This document shows, piece by piece, positions 55,258-63,562 of a stretch of 64,000 bases of DNA (the stretch's first letter is position 1; every line of letters begins with the position of its first letter). The notes beneath the pieces are model-generated. The model was not told where the DNA came from, searched no databases, and saw only the letters and a list, made by a program, of their open reading frames with translations. The DNA is from Candidatus Bathyarchaeota archaeon A05DMB-2. GTDB lineage: Archaea; Thermoproteota; Bathyarchaeia; Bathyarchaeales; Bathycorpusculaceae. The position numbers were made by a program, and so were the translations under genes. Location: the NCBI GenBank assembly GCA_018475625.1, contig JAAKEZ010000003.1:124001-188000 (forward strand), given 5' to 3'.

Positions 55258-55265
55258 TTAAATAA
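55258..55265 (+). promoter_or_regulatory. Possible TATA box for SMC operon
   Basis: TTAAATAA lies about 50 bases before the ATG at 55315, within the 186-base divergent region. Confidence 0.4.
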
Positions 55266-55314
55266 GACGATTTTCACCTATTACGAACGCAACACGAGAG
55301 GCAAAACACCTGCA

Positions 55315-57237
55315 ATGTTGATTCAAGAAGTCATACTTGAGAACTTTATGAGCTACGAATACGCCAGAGTACCGTTTCGACCAGGTGTAAACGTCATTGG
55401 TGGACCCAACGGCGCAGGAAAATCCTCGCTACTTTTAGCTATCTCAGTCGGCTTAGGGCAATCATACACGGAACGCTCCAGAAAACTCAGCGACCTGATC
55501 CGTTGGGGAAAAGACCAAGCCCGTGTAACACTCATACTAGACAACAGTAAACGCGGTGGAAAACGCCCTGTTCCGCGTTACAACAAGGATCAAATTTTCC
55601 TTACACGCGTCCTGCGCAAAGATGGCAAATACTGGTTTGAACTGGAGAACCATGCCGCCACTAAACAGGACGTTGAACGACTCCTTGGCAGATTCGGCGT
55701 TGACCCAGACAACATGCTAATCATCATGCATCAGAACATGGTGGAACAGTTCACCGTACTCTCCAACGTCGAGAAACTGCGCATGGTTGAGGCAGCTGTG
55801 GGGTTGGAACCTTTCCGCGAGAACGTGCTTCAAGCCCAGCACAAACTTACACGCATTCTCAGCCAGTCGGAATCGGTTGGCAAACTGTTGGAGTCCGCGG
55901 AGCAGACACTCAACTACTGGCGCGAACAATACGACAAGTACCAGGAGAAGAAGCAGTTGCAGACAAAACGGCGTTTTCTGGACCGTGAACTCGCTTGGGC
56001 GGAAGTAGAACAGCGCGAAAGCATATTCAAAGAGCTCCAAGCCGACAGGAACCGGGAACAAGAGATCCTGAACCGAATCGAAGAAGAAATAAAAACTGTA
56101 ACTGATCAGCTCAGGAACGCGCAGAGCCAGCAGGAAACGCTGAAAAACAAGATGAAAGTGGTGTTCAATGAACGTCTAGGTCTTGAACGCGGAATCGCCG
56201 AAAATCAGTCAACCTTAAACCTCTATGAACAGTTGCTGGAAGAAGCATCAGTCTTGGAATCCACAATCCAGAAGGATGCAAGCCGGTTTAAACTGCTCAG
56301 AACTGAAAACCTGAAAGCGTTTTCGCAGAGCGCACGTGAATACCTTGCGGTGGTATTTGAGAAAGTGAAGGAAAACCAAGCCAAAATGCTAAGCTTAGAG
56401 GAAGCGGCAGACAAGATGGCGAACCAAATCCTTGAAAACCGCGTCCAACATGCATTGCTGAAATACCGTAGAGAAAGCGCCGCTGAGGACTTGGAAAGAA
56501 TTAACGCTCAACTTAAGGACGCGAAAGCAAGCTTGGACTCCTCCATGGCTAAGGCGGAACAGTCTGGCGCAAGAATCGCCGTGACGAAAAACGTCGCCGA
56601 AGTTCTTGACGAGATTCGCGTGACCGATGGGCATTTAGCTGCGCTTGCAGACGTGTCGGAAGACATAGAGCGCATGTACGAGTCATACTCAAAACTTTAC
56701 TTGGAGCTTAAAGAAAAAGCGCAGGTTGTCGCTGAGAACCGTCAGAAAGCGCTTGAAGAGGTTAAAACGCGGATGCAGGCTTGGCGCACGGTAATGCAGA
56801 ACCTGATGGATCGAGTGAATCTGGAGTACCAAAAAATTATGAGTAAAACGCTGGCGACCGGTGAAGTGCGGTTGGCTAATGGGCATGACATAGAAACCGC
56901 TGGTTTAGAGATTCTCGTGGGCTTCAAAGGCGGGAAACCAGTGCCTTTGGATGCCTACACACAGAGTGGCGGCGAGAGAACCACGGCGACCATGAGTTTC
57001 CTCTTGGCTCTGCAGCAGCATGTGCGTTCACCTTTCCGTGCTGTGGATGAATACGACATTCACATGGACCCTAAGAACAGGGAAATGATTGCGCGCATGC
57101 TACTTTCATTGATTAAAGATGCGACTGCGCAGTACATTGTGATTACGCCGAGCCAAATCACTTTTGCGCAGGAGAACGCGAACATCATTACGGTTCAGAA
57201 CGTTGAAGGCAAATCTGTAGTGCGAGAGGTTGCATAG
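55315..57237 (+). CDS. Smc5-like SMC-family ATPase
   Basis: The 640-residue protein has an N-terminal ATPase half (1-170) with Walker A GGPNGAGKSS (29-38) and Q-loop Gln140. A coiled-coil middle (about 175-500) and a C-terminal half follow. The latter has SGGER (551-555) and Walker B FRAVDEYD with D578/E579. QSGGERTTATMSFLLALQ and PFRAVDE---MDPKNRE closely follow the Smc5 pattern, as does LENFMSYEYARVPFRPG at the N-terminus. It is much shorter than Smc5 or canonical archaeal Smc (about 1100 residues), with a coil of about 150 residues per arm, and I do not see a Zn-hook or clear hinge. It starts a three-gene operon with the kleisin-like and kite-like genes. Confidence 0.88.
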   Translation: MLIQEVILENFMSYEYARVPFRPGVNVIGGPNGAGKSSLLLAISVGLGQSYTERSRKLSDLIRWGKDQARVTLILDNSKRGGKRPVPRYNKDQIFLTRVLRKDGKYWFELENHAATKQDVERLLGRFGVDPDNMLIIMHQNMVEQFTVLSNVEKLRMVEAAVGLEPFRENVLQAQHKLTRILSQSESVGKLLESAEQTLNYWREQYDKYQEKKQLQTKRRFLDRELAWAEVEQRESIFKELQADRNREQEILNRIEEEIKTVTDQLRNAQSQQETLKNKMKVVFNERLGLERGIAENQSTLNLYEQLLEEASVLESTIQKDASRFKLLRTENLKAFSQSAREYLAVVFEKVKENQAKMLSLEEAADKMANQILENRVQHALLKYRRESAAEDLERINAQLKDAKASLDSSMAKAEQSGARIAVTKNVAEVLDEIRVTDGHLAALADVSEDIERMYESYSKLYLELKEKAQVVAENRQKALEEVKTRMQAWRTVMQNLMDRVNLEYQKIMSKTLATGEVRLANGHDIETAGLEILVGFKGGKPVPLDAYTQSGGERTTATMSFLLALQQHVRSPFRAVDEYDIHMDPKNREMIARMLLSLIKDATAQYIVITPSQITFAQENANIITVQNVEGKSVVREVA

Positions 57238-58064
57238 TGGAATCCAAAAAAGCCCAGAAGAAACTTGGAACGGAGAAGCTGCAGCGCATTATCGAGATGT
57301 GCATAGCCATCGAGAACCACACAGTTGACCCATTCTTGCTGAACGTTGACGACATTATCAAGGTGGTGAAGGAGTATTTTCCGCAGTGGGAAAAGCCTGA
57401 AGAGCTTAACCTTGATTCCGAAGCGATCAGCCACTTGGCTTCTGCGATTAAGCTTCAAAGCGAATGGATTAAACAGCGCTCAACAACGCTTTACACAGAC
57501 CCATTTCTTCTCGAAGAAAAAATCACTCAGACAACCAAAGAGGAGATGGTTAGCGTATTTCTCAAAGCTTGGCATCCACTGGTTGAGCTAGAGCAGATTA
57601 GCTTGTTCAGTCTTTCCGAGGCTCTGCAGTATTGGGAGAGGTTGCTGCCGCTGAAGGAGAGATGGCCCGAACTTCAGGTCCATGAGGTTGCAATGGGAAC
57701 TACGAGTTGGGATGAGTTGGTGCGGCAACGTGTCTTGAGCGACAGGGTTTTTTCTGATGAGCTTGAGAGTTTCTGGCGTGAGTTGAAGGAGAAGGTTAAG
57801 GAGAAAGGAGCTGACGGTAAGATGCACTACTGGGATTTTGTAGGCGCTGATACTTACGAGGAAACCGTGCAGCGGGCTTTCATGGCGAGCTTCCTGATTT
57901 CTTACGGATACGCAACATTGGAGATTCGCCCTTTGGAAGAGGAGATTTTCATCGAACCGTTTGAGAAGCCAATTGTGAAAATTGCCACGCAGCAGTCGAT
58001 TTCTATCCCGCTTTCAGTTACGTATGATACCTGGCAGAAGTGGAAGAGAGGCGAAATGTATTGA
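57237..58064 (+). CDS. Kleisin-like (ScpA/Nse4-type) partner of the SMC protein
   Basis: GTG at 57237 shares one base with the SMC stop. The 275-residue product has an N-terminal helical region (about 1-95): VDPFLLNVDDIIKVV, then ISHLASAIKLQSEWIKQRST, which parallels the ScpA segment followed by L-x-LKS. The C-terminal region (about 195-260), FMASFLISYGYATLEIRPLEE, matches the kleisin winged-helix end that docks on the SMC ATPase cap. The middle (about 100-190) is helical. The assignment rests on operon position and these patterns and is not certain. Confidence 0.68.
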   Translation: MESKKAQKKLGTEKLQRIIEMCIAIENHTVDPFLLNVDDIIKVVKEYFPQWEKPEELNLDSEAISHLASAIKLQSEWIKQRSTTLYTDPFLLEEKITQTTKEEMVSVFLKAWHPLVELEQISLFSLSEALQYWERLLPLKERWPELQVHEVAMGTTSWDELVRQRVLSDRVFSDELESFWRELKEKVKEKGADGKMHYWDFVGADTYEETVQRAFMASFLISYGYATLEIRPLEEEIFIEPFEKPIVKIATQQSISIPLSVTYDTWQKWKRGEMY

Positions 58065-58702
58065 GAAAGAAGACGAAGGGCGTTTATGCGAGCAAGATGA
58101 AACGTGCCACGCACATGCTGTTCTACAGGAGACACCATAAACCAGGCGTTAAAGGCTGGGAACTTCACAAGGCGTTAGGTGCTGACTACCCGAAAGTACT
58201 TGAAGTTCTGGATGAATACCTAGAGAGCCTCGATTTGCGGGTTAAGACGGTTTTTGAGGAGGAGAAAACACCAGCGGAGAAACCGTCGTTGGAAGAGCTT
58301 GACAAAGCACGATTTTACGTGACGTTGCGGGGCGAGTTGCAACCGAAAGAGTCCAAGATGATTGGCTGGCGAATTGACGATTTAGCGGGCTTGGCTGTGG
58401 CGATTTCATACATCATATCCAGGAAGGGGCAAGCGCCGAGAAAAGACGTTGAAGAAGTGTTAAGCGAAAAGCTACCAGGCTGGAAAGTCGGCTTAAACAT
58501 TGACCGCTACATCCGTTATGGCTACTTGATTCAAGACGAGAGCGACCAGCTTTATCTGGATTGGCGAACAAGGGCTGAAGTGGATGAGAAAGCGCTTATA
58601 GATATGCTCCTCAGCGCTAAAACTAAAAAAACCTTGCCGTCCGAAGCTTCGGAAAAAGAAAGCGAAGACGAGGGAGAAGCTGGGGAAGCGAAGAACGAGT
58701 GA
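58061..58702 (+). CDS. Tandem winged-helix, kite-like (Nse1/Nse3/ScpB-type) protein
   Basis: I choose TTG at 58061 (GAGAGGCG upstream, overlapping the kleisin stop) over GTG 58040, giving about 213 residues. A first winged helix spans about 25-75 (VKGWELHKALGADYPKVLEV). A second spans about 100-165 (RIDDLAGLAVAISYIISRKG to RYIRYGYLIQDESDQLYLDW); the final LYLDWRTRAE recalls the WGPRA ending of MAGE/Nse3 domains. An acidic low-complexity tail follows. Position after a kleisin-like gene supports a kite role binding the kleisin. Confidence 0.65.
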   Translation: MRKKTKGVYASKMKRATHMLFYRRHHKPGVKGWELHKALGADYPKVLEVLDEYLESLDLRVKTVFEEEKTPAEKPSLEELDKARFYVTLRGELQPKESKMIGWRIDDLAGLAVAISYIISRKGQAPRKDVEEVLSEKLPGWKVGLNIDRYIRYGYLIQDESDQLYLDWRTRAEVDEKALIDMLLSAKTKKTLPSEASEKESEDEGEAGEAKNE

Positions 58703-59006
58703 CGACTAGAATTAGCGTCTGATTTTTTTCTTTAGCTCCTTTATCCCTTTGGCATAACTTGCGAAACTTGCATCCTATCGCCTTGATTTGCGATCACTGA
58801 GATTGAAAAGACATAAAAGCCCTTTCTATATGTTTGACGGAAAAGGGGAAAAGCGTAAGGTATCTCTATTTCAGTCATAATTACCTCTTTTCGCCCCACT
58901 CTTTCCCTTCACAGAAATCTCATATTTCATAGCGCCTGATTGTTGTGCGATAAGGTTAAAGCTCTAAACCGCCTTCTTTCCAATGAACTGTTGGAGAACC
59001 AGAAAT
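58703..59006. other. Intergenic region, no gene seen
   Basis: T-rich spacer containing a likely terminator for the SMC operon and the presumed promoter of gatD. I see no RNA gene or repeat. Confidence 0.4.
58723..58729 (+). terminator. Oligo-T terminator after SMC operon
   Basis: A run of seven T begins 21 bases after the kite-like gene stop. Confidence 0.4.
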
Positions 59007-60368
59007 ATGAGTGAAAAGGCTGAAAGTTCAGGTTACAAGGGCGAAGCGCTGAACGCGCTCCGAAAAGCCCAGTGCCAGGTCGGGGACATCATACGCGTCA
59101 CCAGCAAGGGAAAAATCTACGAGGGCATCCTCATTCCCCGCTCGGAGACCGGCGACGGCAAACACGTCGTGGTCAAGCTGAAAAGCGGCTACAACGTCGG
59201 TGTGCGCATAACGCCAAACGTGAAAATCGAAAAAATAGGCAAAGGCACCAAACCCGCGTTCGCCTCGCCGCCGCTTCCAGAGCAAAAACCCGAACTGCCC
59301 AAAGCGGTCATCTTGAGCACGGGCGGAACTATAGCTAGCCGCGTGGACTACCGCACAGGCGCCGTGCGCTCTGCGCTCTCAGCCAGCGATTTGTACGGCG
59401 TGGTTCCCGAACTCGCCGACATTGCACGAGTGAAAACGGAAATTGTGTTCAGCCTTTACAGCGAAAACCTAACTCCGCAGCACTGGTCGCAGCTGGCGCA
59501 GAAAGCCGCCGAGCACATCGCTCAGGGCGCAGACGGCGTAGTCATCGCCCACGGCACAGACACGATGGCTTACACCGCTGCGGCGCTCAGCTTTGCGCTG
59601 CAAAACCCTCCCGTGCCCGTGATTCTGGTTGGCGCTCAGCGTTCCTCTGACCGCCCAAGCTCTGATGCCGCCACCAACCTCATTGCCGCAGTTCAGGCCG
59701 CCACAAGAGCGCCGTTTGCGGAAGTCGCCATAGCCATGCACGAAACGGTTTCCGATACCAGCATAGCCATTACAAGGGGAACGAAGGTGCGGAAGTGCCA
59801 CACCAGCCGACGGGACACATTCAAACCCGTAAACGCCACGCCTATCGCCAGAGTGAGCAACGGCGAAGTAACCATGCTAACGGGCGAGTACCAAAAACGC
59901 GATTCAGCCAAAAAGCTCATTCTGAAACCAAAATTCAGCAGCGAGGTTGCACTGGTCAAGTTTTATCCAGGACTAGACCCTGCAGTCATCGATTGGTACG
60001 TGGAAAAAGGCTGCAAGGGCATACTTCTTGAAGGCACAGGCCTAGGTCACGTGAGCAAGTACTGCTTCGATGCCATCCGCAATGCCGTTAACCGCGGAGT
60101 GGTGGTTGCGTTGGCTTCCCAGTGCATTTGGGGACGCGTGAACATGAACGTGTACGACACAGGACGCGATCTGCTTGCTTTAGGCGTAATCCCGTCGGAC
60201 GACATGTTTCCTGAAACCGCACTTGTCAAGCTTATGTGGGTTCTCGGCCAAACCAGCGACGCCGCGGAAGCCAAAACGCTTCTGAAGGCTAACATTGCTG
60301 GCGAGTTTTCGCAGCGAACCATGCCTGACAAATTCGGCGTTGAAGGGGAAGACTCAGATGGCAATTGA
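59007..60368 (+). CDS. gatD: Glutamyl-tRNA(Gln) amidotransferase subunit D
   Basis: From ATG 59007 the protein has 453 residues. An N-terminal beta domain (about 20-85) precedes an L-asparaginase-like domain: ILSTGGTIASR (about 102-112, nucleophile Thr in TGGTIA) and AHGTDTMAYTAAALSFAL (second Thr and Asp). It releases ammonia from asparagine or glutamine, which GatE uses to amidate Glu-tRNA(Gln). The GatDE system is found only in archaea. ATG 58983 lies eight codons earlier but lacks the family's N-terminal fit. It overlaps gatE by 11 bases. Confidence 0.95.
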   Translation: MSEKAESSGYKGEALNALRKAQCQVGDIIRVTSKGKIYEGILIPRSETGDGKHVVVKLKSGYNVGVRITPNVKIEKIGKGTKPAFASPPLPEQKPELPKAVILSTGGTIASRVDYRTGAVRSALSASDLYGVVPELADIARVKTEIVFSLYSENLTPQHWSQLAQKAAEHIAQGADGVVIAHGTDTMAYTAAALSFALQNPPVPVILVGAQRSSDRPSSDAATNLIAAVQAATRAPFAEVAIAMHETVSDTSIAITRGTKVRKCHTSRRDTFKPVNATPIARVSNGEVTMLTGEYQKRDSAKKLILKPKFSSEVALVKFYPGLDPAVIDWYVEKGCKGILLEGTGLGHVSKYCFDAIRNAVNRGVVVALASQCIWGRVNMNVYDTGRDLLALGVIPSDDMFPETALVKLMWVLGQTSDAAEAKTLLKANIAGEFSQRTMPDKFGVEGEDSDGN

Positions 60369-62253
60369 CTATGCGAAGATAGGGCTAAAAGTCGGCTTAG
60401 AAATCCACCAGCAACTCAACACGAAAGCGAAGCTGTTCTGCAGCTGTCCACCAGCGCTCTTCAAGGAAGAGCCACAAATCACGTTTCTGCGCAGGCTCAG
60501 ACCCACCCAAAGCGAGCTAGGTCAAGTGGATCCTGCCGCGTTTTTTGAATTTCAGAAAGGCATGAGAATCCTGTACGAAGCGAACCGCGCCACCAGTTGC
60601 CTTGTGGAGATGGATGAGGAGCCGCCGCATCCGCTGAACATGGAAGCTGTAGAAGTGGTGTTAACCGCAGCGTTAATGATGAATATGCAACCCATCGACG
60701 AGGTGCATGTCATGCGCAAAACCGTCATCGACGGCTCAAACACCACAGGCTTCCAGCGCACCTGCATTATTGCCTCTGACGGCTGGATTAAGGTGGGAGA
60801 AAAAACAATTCCGATGCAAGCCGCAAGCCTAGAAGAGGATGCGGCACGAAAAACAGGCGAAGAAGACGCAGGCAAAACCATCCGCTACCGCATCGACCGT
60901 CTGGGCATACCGCTCATCGAAGTCGCCACGGCACCAGTCATCTACTCGCCCGCTGAAGCGCAGGAAGTCGCCCTTGCCATCGGAATGATTCTGCGTGACA
61001 CGGGCAAAGTCATGCGTGGCTTAGGCACCATCCGCCAAGACCTAAACGTGTCAATTTCAAACGGCGCTTTAATGGAGATAAAGGGCGTGCAGGAGCTTGA
61101 CCTCATCGCGAAAGTGGTGGAGTACGAAGTCCGGCGCCAACTGGGGCTCCTACAAGTCAAGGAAGAGTTAAACAGCAGAGGCGTCAAAGCGGAAGACTTG
61201 CAGCAGGAGTTTGTTGATGCTTCTGCGGTTTTTCAGCAGACCAAGTGCAAAGTCATCCGCAAAGCCATGGACAAGGGACAGATGGTTTTGGCTGTTAAAC
61301 TTCCCAAGTTTGGCGGCATCCTGAAACGCGAGCTTATGCCCGGGTTCCGCGTGGGCACCGAATTGTCTGACCGCGCCAAGTTCTGGGGCAGGGTCGGCGG
61401 AATATTCCACACCGACGAAATGCCCAACTACGGCATCACCGTCGAAGAAGTAGAAGCGCTACGAAAAACTGTGGGCGCTGGCAACGAGGATGCTGTGGTT
61501 TTCGTGGCTGACACCTCAGAAAACGCGCACGACGCATTGAAAGCAGTCGTGGAAAGAGCACAAGAAGCCATAGCTGGCGTGCCCGCTGAGACTCGCACCG
61601 CCAAAGAGGACGGGACCACAAGGTATATGCGTCCTAGACCTGGCGCAGCGAGGATGTATCCAGAGACGGATATTCCGCCAGTTCTTTTGACGTCTGAGTT
61701 GATGGAAAAAATCCGGGCAAATCTGCCTGAACCAGGGGAAAAGAAAGTGGCTCGTTTGATGAAGGAATACAGCCTAAACGAGAAATTAGCCAAGCAAGTT
61801 GTTGACTCTGGCTACGCCGCGTTGTTGGAAAACATCGTAAAAGCAAGCAGCGTATCCGCGACGACTGTGGCGGCGTTCCTGACCGAGACGTTGAAAGCTC
61901 TGAAACGAGACGGCGTTCAAGTGGAAAACGTCGCAGATGAACAGGTACTGGAGATTTTCCGGGCTGTGGGCGCAGGAGAACTGGCGAAGGAAGCGGCGGC
62001 TGACGTTTTTGCTTGGCTCTCAAAACATGAAGACAAAAGCTTGAATGACGCCGTGGAAAATCTTGGTTTGAGGCTACTTTCAAAAGAGGAATTGGAGGTA
62101 ATTGTTGACCGCGTTGTTGCAGAGAATAAGCGGTCCATCGAGGAGTTGGGGAATAAGGCTTTTGGGTTGTTGATGGGTGCTGTGATGAAGGAGGTGCGGG
62201 GAAAGGCTGACCCCGACCTTGTGGCGAGACTTCTGAGGCAGCGGTTGCGATGA
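60358..62253 (+). CDS. gatE: Glutamyl-tRNA(Gln) amidotransferase subunit E
   Basis: From ATG 60358 the product has 631 residues. GLKVGLEIHQQLNTKAKLFC begins the catalytic cradle. DEEPPHPLN, VIDGSNTTGFQRT and RTGLIEV-type RLGIPLIEVAT follow. A GatE-specific insert (about 270-400, AspRS-like) leads to an YqeY-like helical tail (about 480-630) for tRNA contact. The ATG is inside the gatD end, 11 bases before its stop, showing tight coupling. It phosphorylates Glu on tRNA(Gln) and amidates it with ammonia from GatD. Confidence 0.95.
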   Translation: MAIDYAKIGLKVGLEIHQQLNTKAKLFCSCPPALFKEEPQITFLRRLRPTQSELGQVDPAAFFEFQKGMRILYEANRATSCLVEMDEEPPHPLNMEAVEVVLTAALMMNMQPIDEVHVMRKTVIDGSNTTGFQRTCIIASDGWIKVGEKTIPMQAASLEEDAARKTGEEDAGKTIRYRIDRLGIPLIEVATAPVIYSPAEAQEVALAIGMILRDTGKVMRGLGTIRQDLNVSISNGALMEIKGVQELDLIAKVVEYEVRRQLGLLQVKEELNSRGVKAEDLQQEFVDASAVFQQTKCKVIRKAMDKGQMVLAVKLPKFGGILKRELMPGFRVGTELSDRAKFWGRVGGIFHTDEMPNYGITVEEVEALRKTVGAGNEDAVVFVADTSENAHDALKAVVERAQEAIAGVPAETRTAKEDGTTRYMRPRPGAARMYPETDIPPVLLTSELMEKIRANLPEPGEKKVARLMKEYSLNEKLAKQVVDSGYAALLENIVKASSVSATTVAAFLTETLKALKRDGVQVENVADEQVLEIFRAVGAGELAKEAAADVFAWLSKHEDKSLNDAVENLGLRLLSKEELEVIVDRVVAENKRSIEELGNKAFGLLMGAVMKEVRGKADPDLVARLLRQRLR

Positions 62254-62261
62254 GTTCATGG

Positions 62262-62927
62262 TTACTTGTAGTCTTTGACTGTCATTATGCTTTGTGAGAT
62301 TTTCAGGTTTTCGCCGCAGTAGGGGCAGATATTGAAGTCTGGTTGAAGTGGTTTTTCGCAGATTGGGCAGAGTATGTTGGCGAAAAGGATTTTTTCTTCT
62401 ATCGTTTTCATCTGCTTCCTTAAACTGCTCAGTTCGTTTCGTGTTTTTTCCATTGCTACTTTTATGGGTTCTATGTCTTTGACTTCGGCGCGTACGTTAC
62501 GTATGATGTCTTTGATTTGAGCTAGTGTTTCGGTGTTTGAGTCTACTGTTTCGTACATTAGGTCGAAGAGTTCGCTTTTGTTTTCTATGATTTGTGTTTC
62601 GGCAGCGGTTTGTTTCCTTGCGTCTGAGAGGATTTGGTTCAGGAAGGTTTCAACTGGGTTGTCGAAGGCTATGACGCAGGTTATTCCCCAAAGGATGGCT
62701 GTTGAGGCTGCTGCTATGGCGATGTACGTGGTTGCGGATAGTTGTTGCAGTTGCTGGTTTATGAAGGGGTAGAGTGTGAGGAGTCTGACGGGGTTGTTGA
62801 AGAGCAGTGCGCTTAATGCTTCGATTAGGTGTATAAGTGATATGAAGGTTAACGTGGTGAAGAGACATACTGCTATTCCTTTTTTTCTCAAGTTCTGTTC
62901 TCCTGTCGCGTGGCAGTTGCTGAGCAT
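62262..62927 (-). CDS. Two-helix membrane protein with zinc ribbon
   Basis: The 221-residue protein has two membrane helices (about 18-40 and 52-78), a coiled coil (about 85-180) and a C-terminal zinc ribbon, LCPICEKPLQP followed by CPYCGENL (about 190-210). The cytoplasmic ribbon may bind DNA, RNA or a protein. It is convergent with gatE, with eight bases between the stop codons. I do not recognise a specific family. Confidence 0.7.
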   Translation of the reverse strand: MLSNCHATGEQNLRKKGIAVCLFTTLTFISLIHLIEALSALLFNNPVRLLTLYPFINQQLQQLSATTYIAIAAASTAILWGITCVIAFDNPVETFLNQILSDARKQTAAETQIIENKSELFDLMYETVDSNTETLAQIKDIIRNVRAEVKDIEPIKVAMEKTRNELSSLRKQMKTIEEKILFANILCPICEKPLQPDFNICPYCGENLKISQSIMTVKDYK

Positions 62928-62944
62928 AGAGTATTACGTCTTAC

Positions 62945-62982
62945 TATATAATAATATGTTCCGATTTAGGAATATTACGGAA
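62945..62982 (+). promoter_or_regulatory. TATA box and inverted repeat before winged-helix pair
   Basis: TATATAATAATA (62945-62956) is followed by TTCCG (62959-62963) and its inverse CGGAA (62978-62982). A regulator bound here would block transcription; autoregulation by the downstream winged-helix proteins is a possibility. Confidence 0.4.
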
Positions 62983-63031
62983 GGCACAAATTCTAAAAGG
63001 CATAACACAATTGTATAACGGGGGGACAACG

Positions 63032-63562
63032 TTGTCACAAAAAAAGAACGAACCGCAAAACACTGAGGAAAATCACGGCAGCTTCGCATTCCGCATAAAA
63101 CTAGGCGACTACGAAGTTGAAATCAAGGGAACCCACGAGGAAGTGACAAAAACCATCCAAAACCTTCCAGACCTAGTTGCCAGCATTCAAAAAGCTTTCG
63201 AAGTCGCAAAACCAAAAACCGTTACAACATTGACGGTTAAGACAGAACCACCCGTCGTCAGTGCCCGTGCAGCACCCAAAGCGGATGCACAAACCTATCC
63301 GAAAGTGAGGTCTGCAGCCAACTGCGAAGAAGCCATTATCAAGCTTCTGGAGACTGACTGGGGCAAGTGGCGCCCCAGAACCATGGAGGAACTACAAGAC
63401 GCCATGGAAGCAAATAACATCAAGTACACCAAACGAGGTTTGGCAGGAACCCTCAACACGCTTGCCGAGAAGGGCATGGTTCGACGGTGGAGCACCAACA
63501 CGGGCTTTGTTTACATACTTGCCGAAAAGAAAACCTCAAGTCATGGAGGAGAAAAAGCATGA
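63032..63562 (+). CDS. Winged-helix protein with N-terminal beta/helix domain
   Basis: TTG at 63032 follows the strong GGGGGG at 63020-63025; an earlier TTG at 63011 would lie ahead of it. The 176-residue product has a short domain of strands and a helix (FRIKLGDYEVEIKGTHEEVTKTI, about 18-40). A Pro/Thr/Val-rich linker (about 62-95) and a C-terminal winged helix (about 100-170) follow, ending with GLAGTLNTLAEKGMVRR. The next gene has the same layout, and its ATG overlaps this stop by four bases (ATGA). Confidence 0.72.
   Translation: MSQKKNEPQNTEENHGSFAFRIKLGDYEVEIKGTHEEVTKTIQNLPDLVASIQKAFEVAKPKTVTTLTVKTEPPVVSARAAPKADAQTYPKVRSAANCEEAIIKLLETDWGKWRPRTMEELQDAMEANNIKYTKRGLAGTLNTLAEKGMVRRWSTNTGFVYILAEKKTSSHGGEKA

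Noticed and set aside
55315-58702. Wadjet/MukBEF-type defence operon
   Set aside because: The SMC, kleisin and kite order is similar, but there is no JetD-like nuclease gene nearby and the ATPase motifs follow Smc5 rather than MukB.
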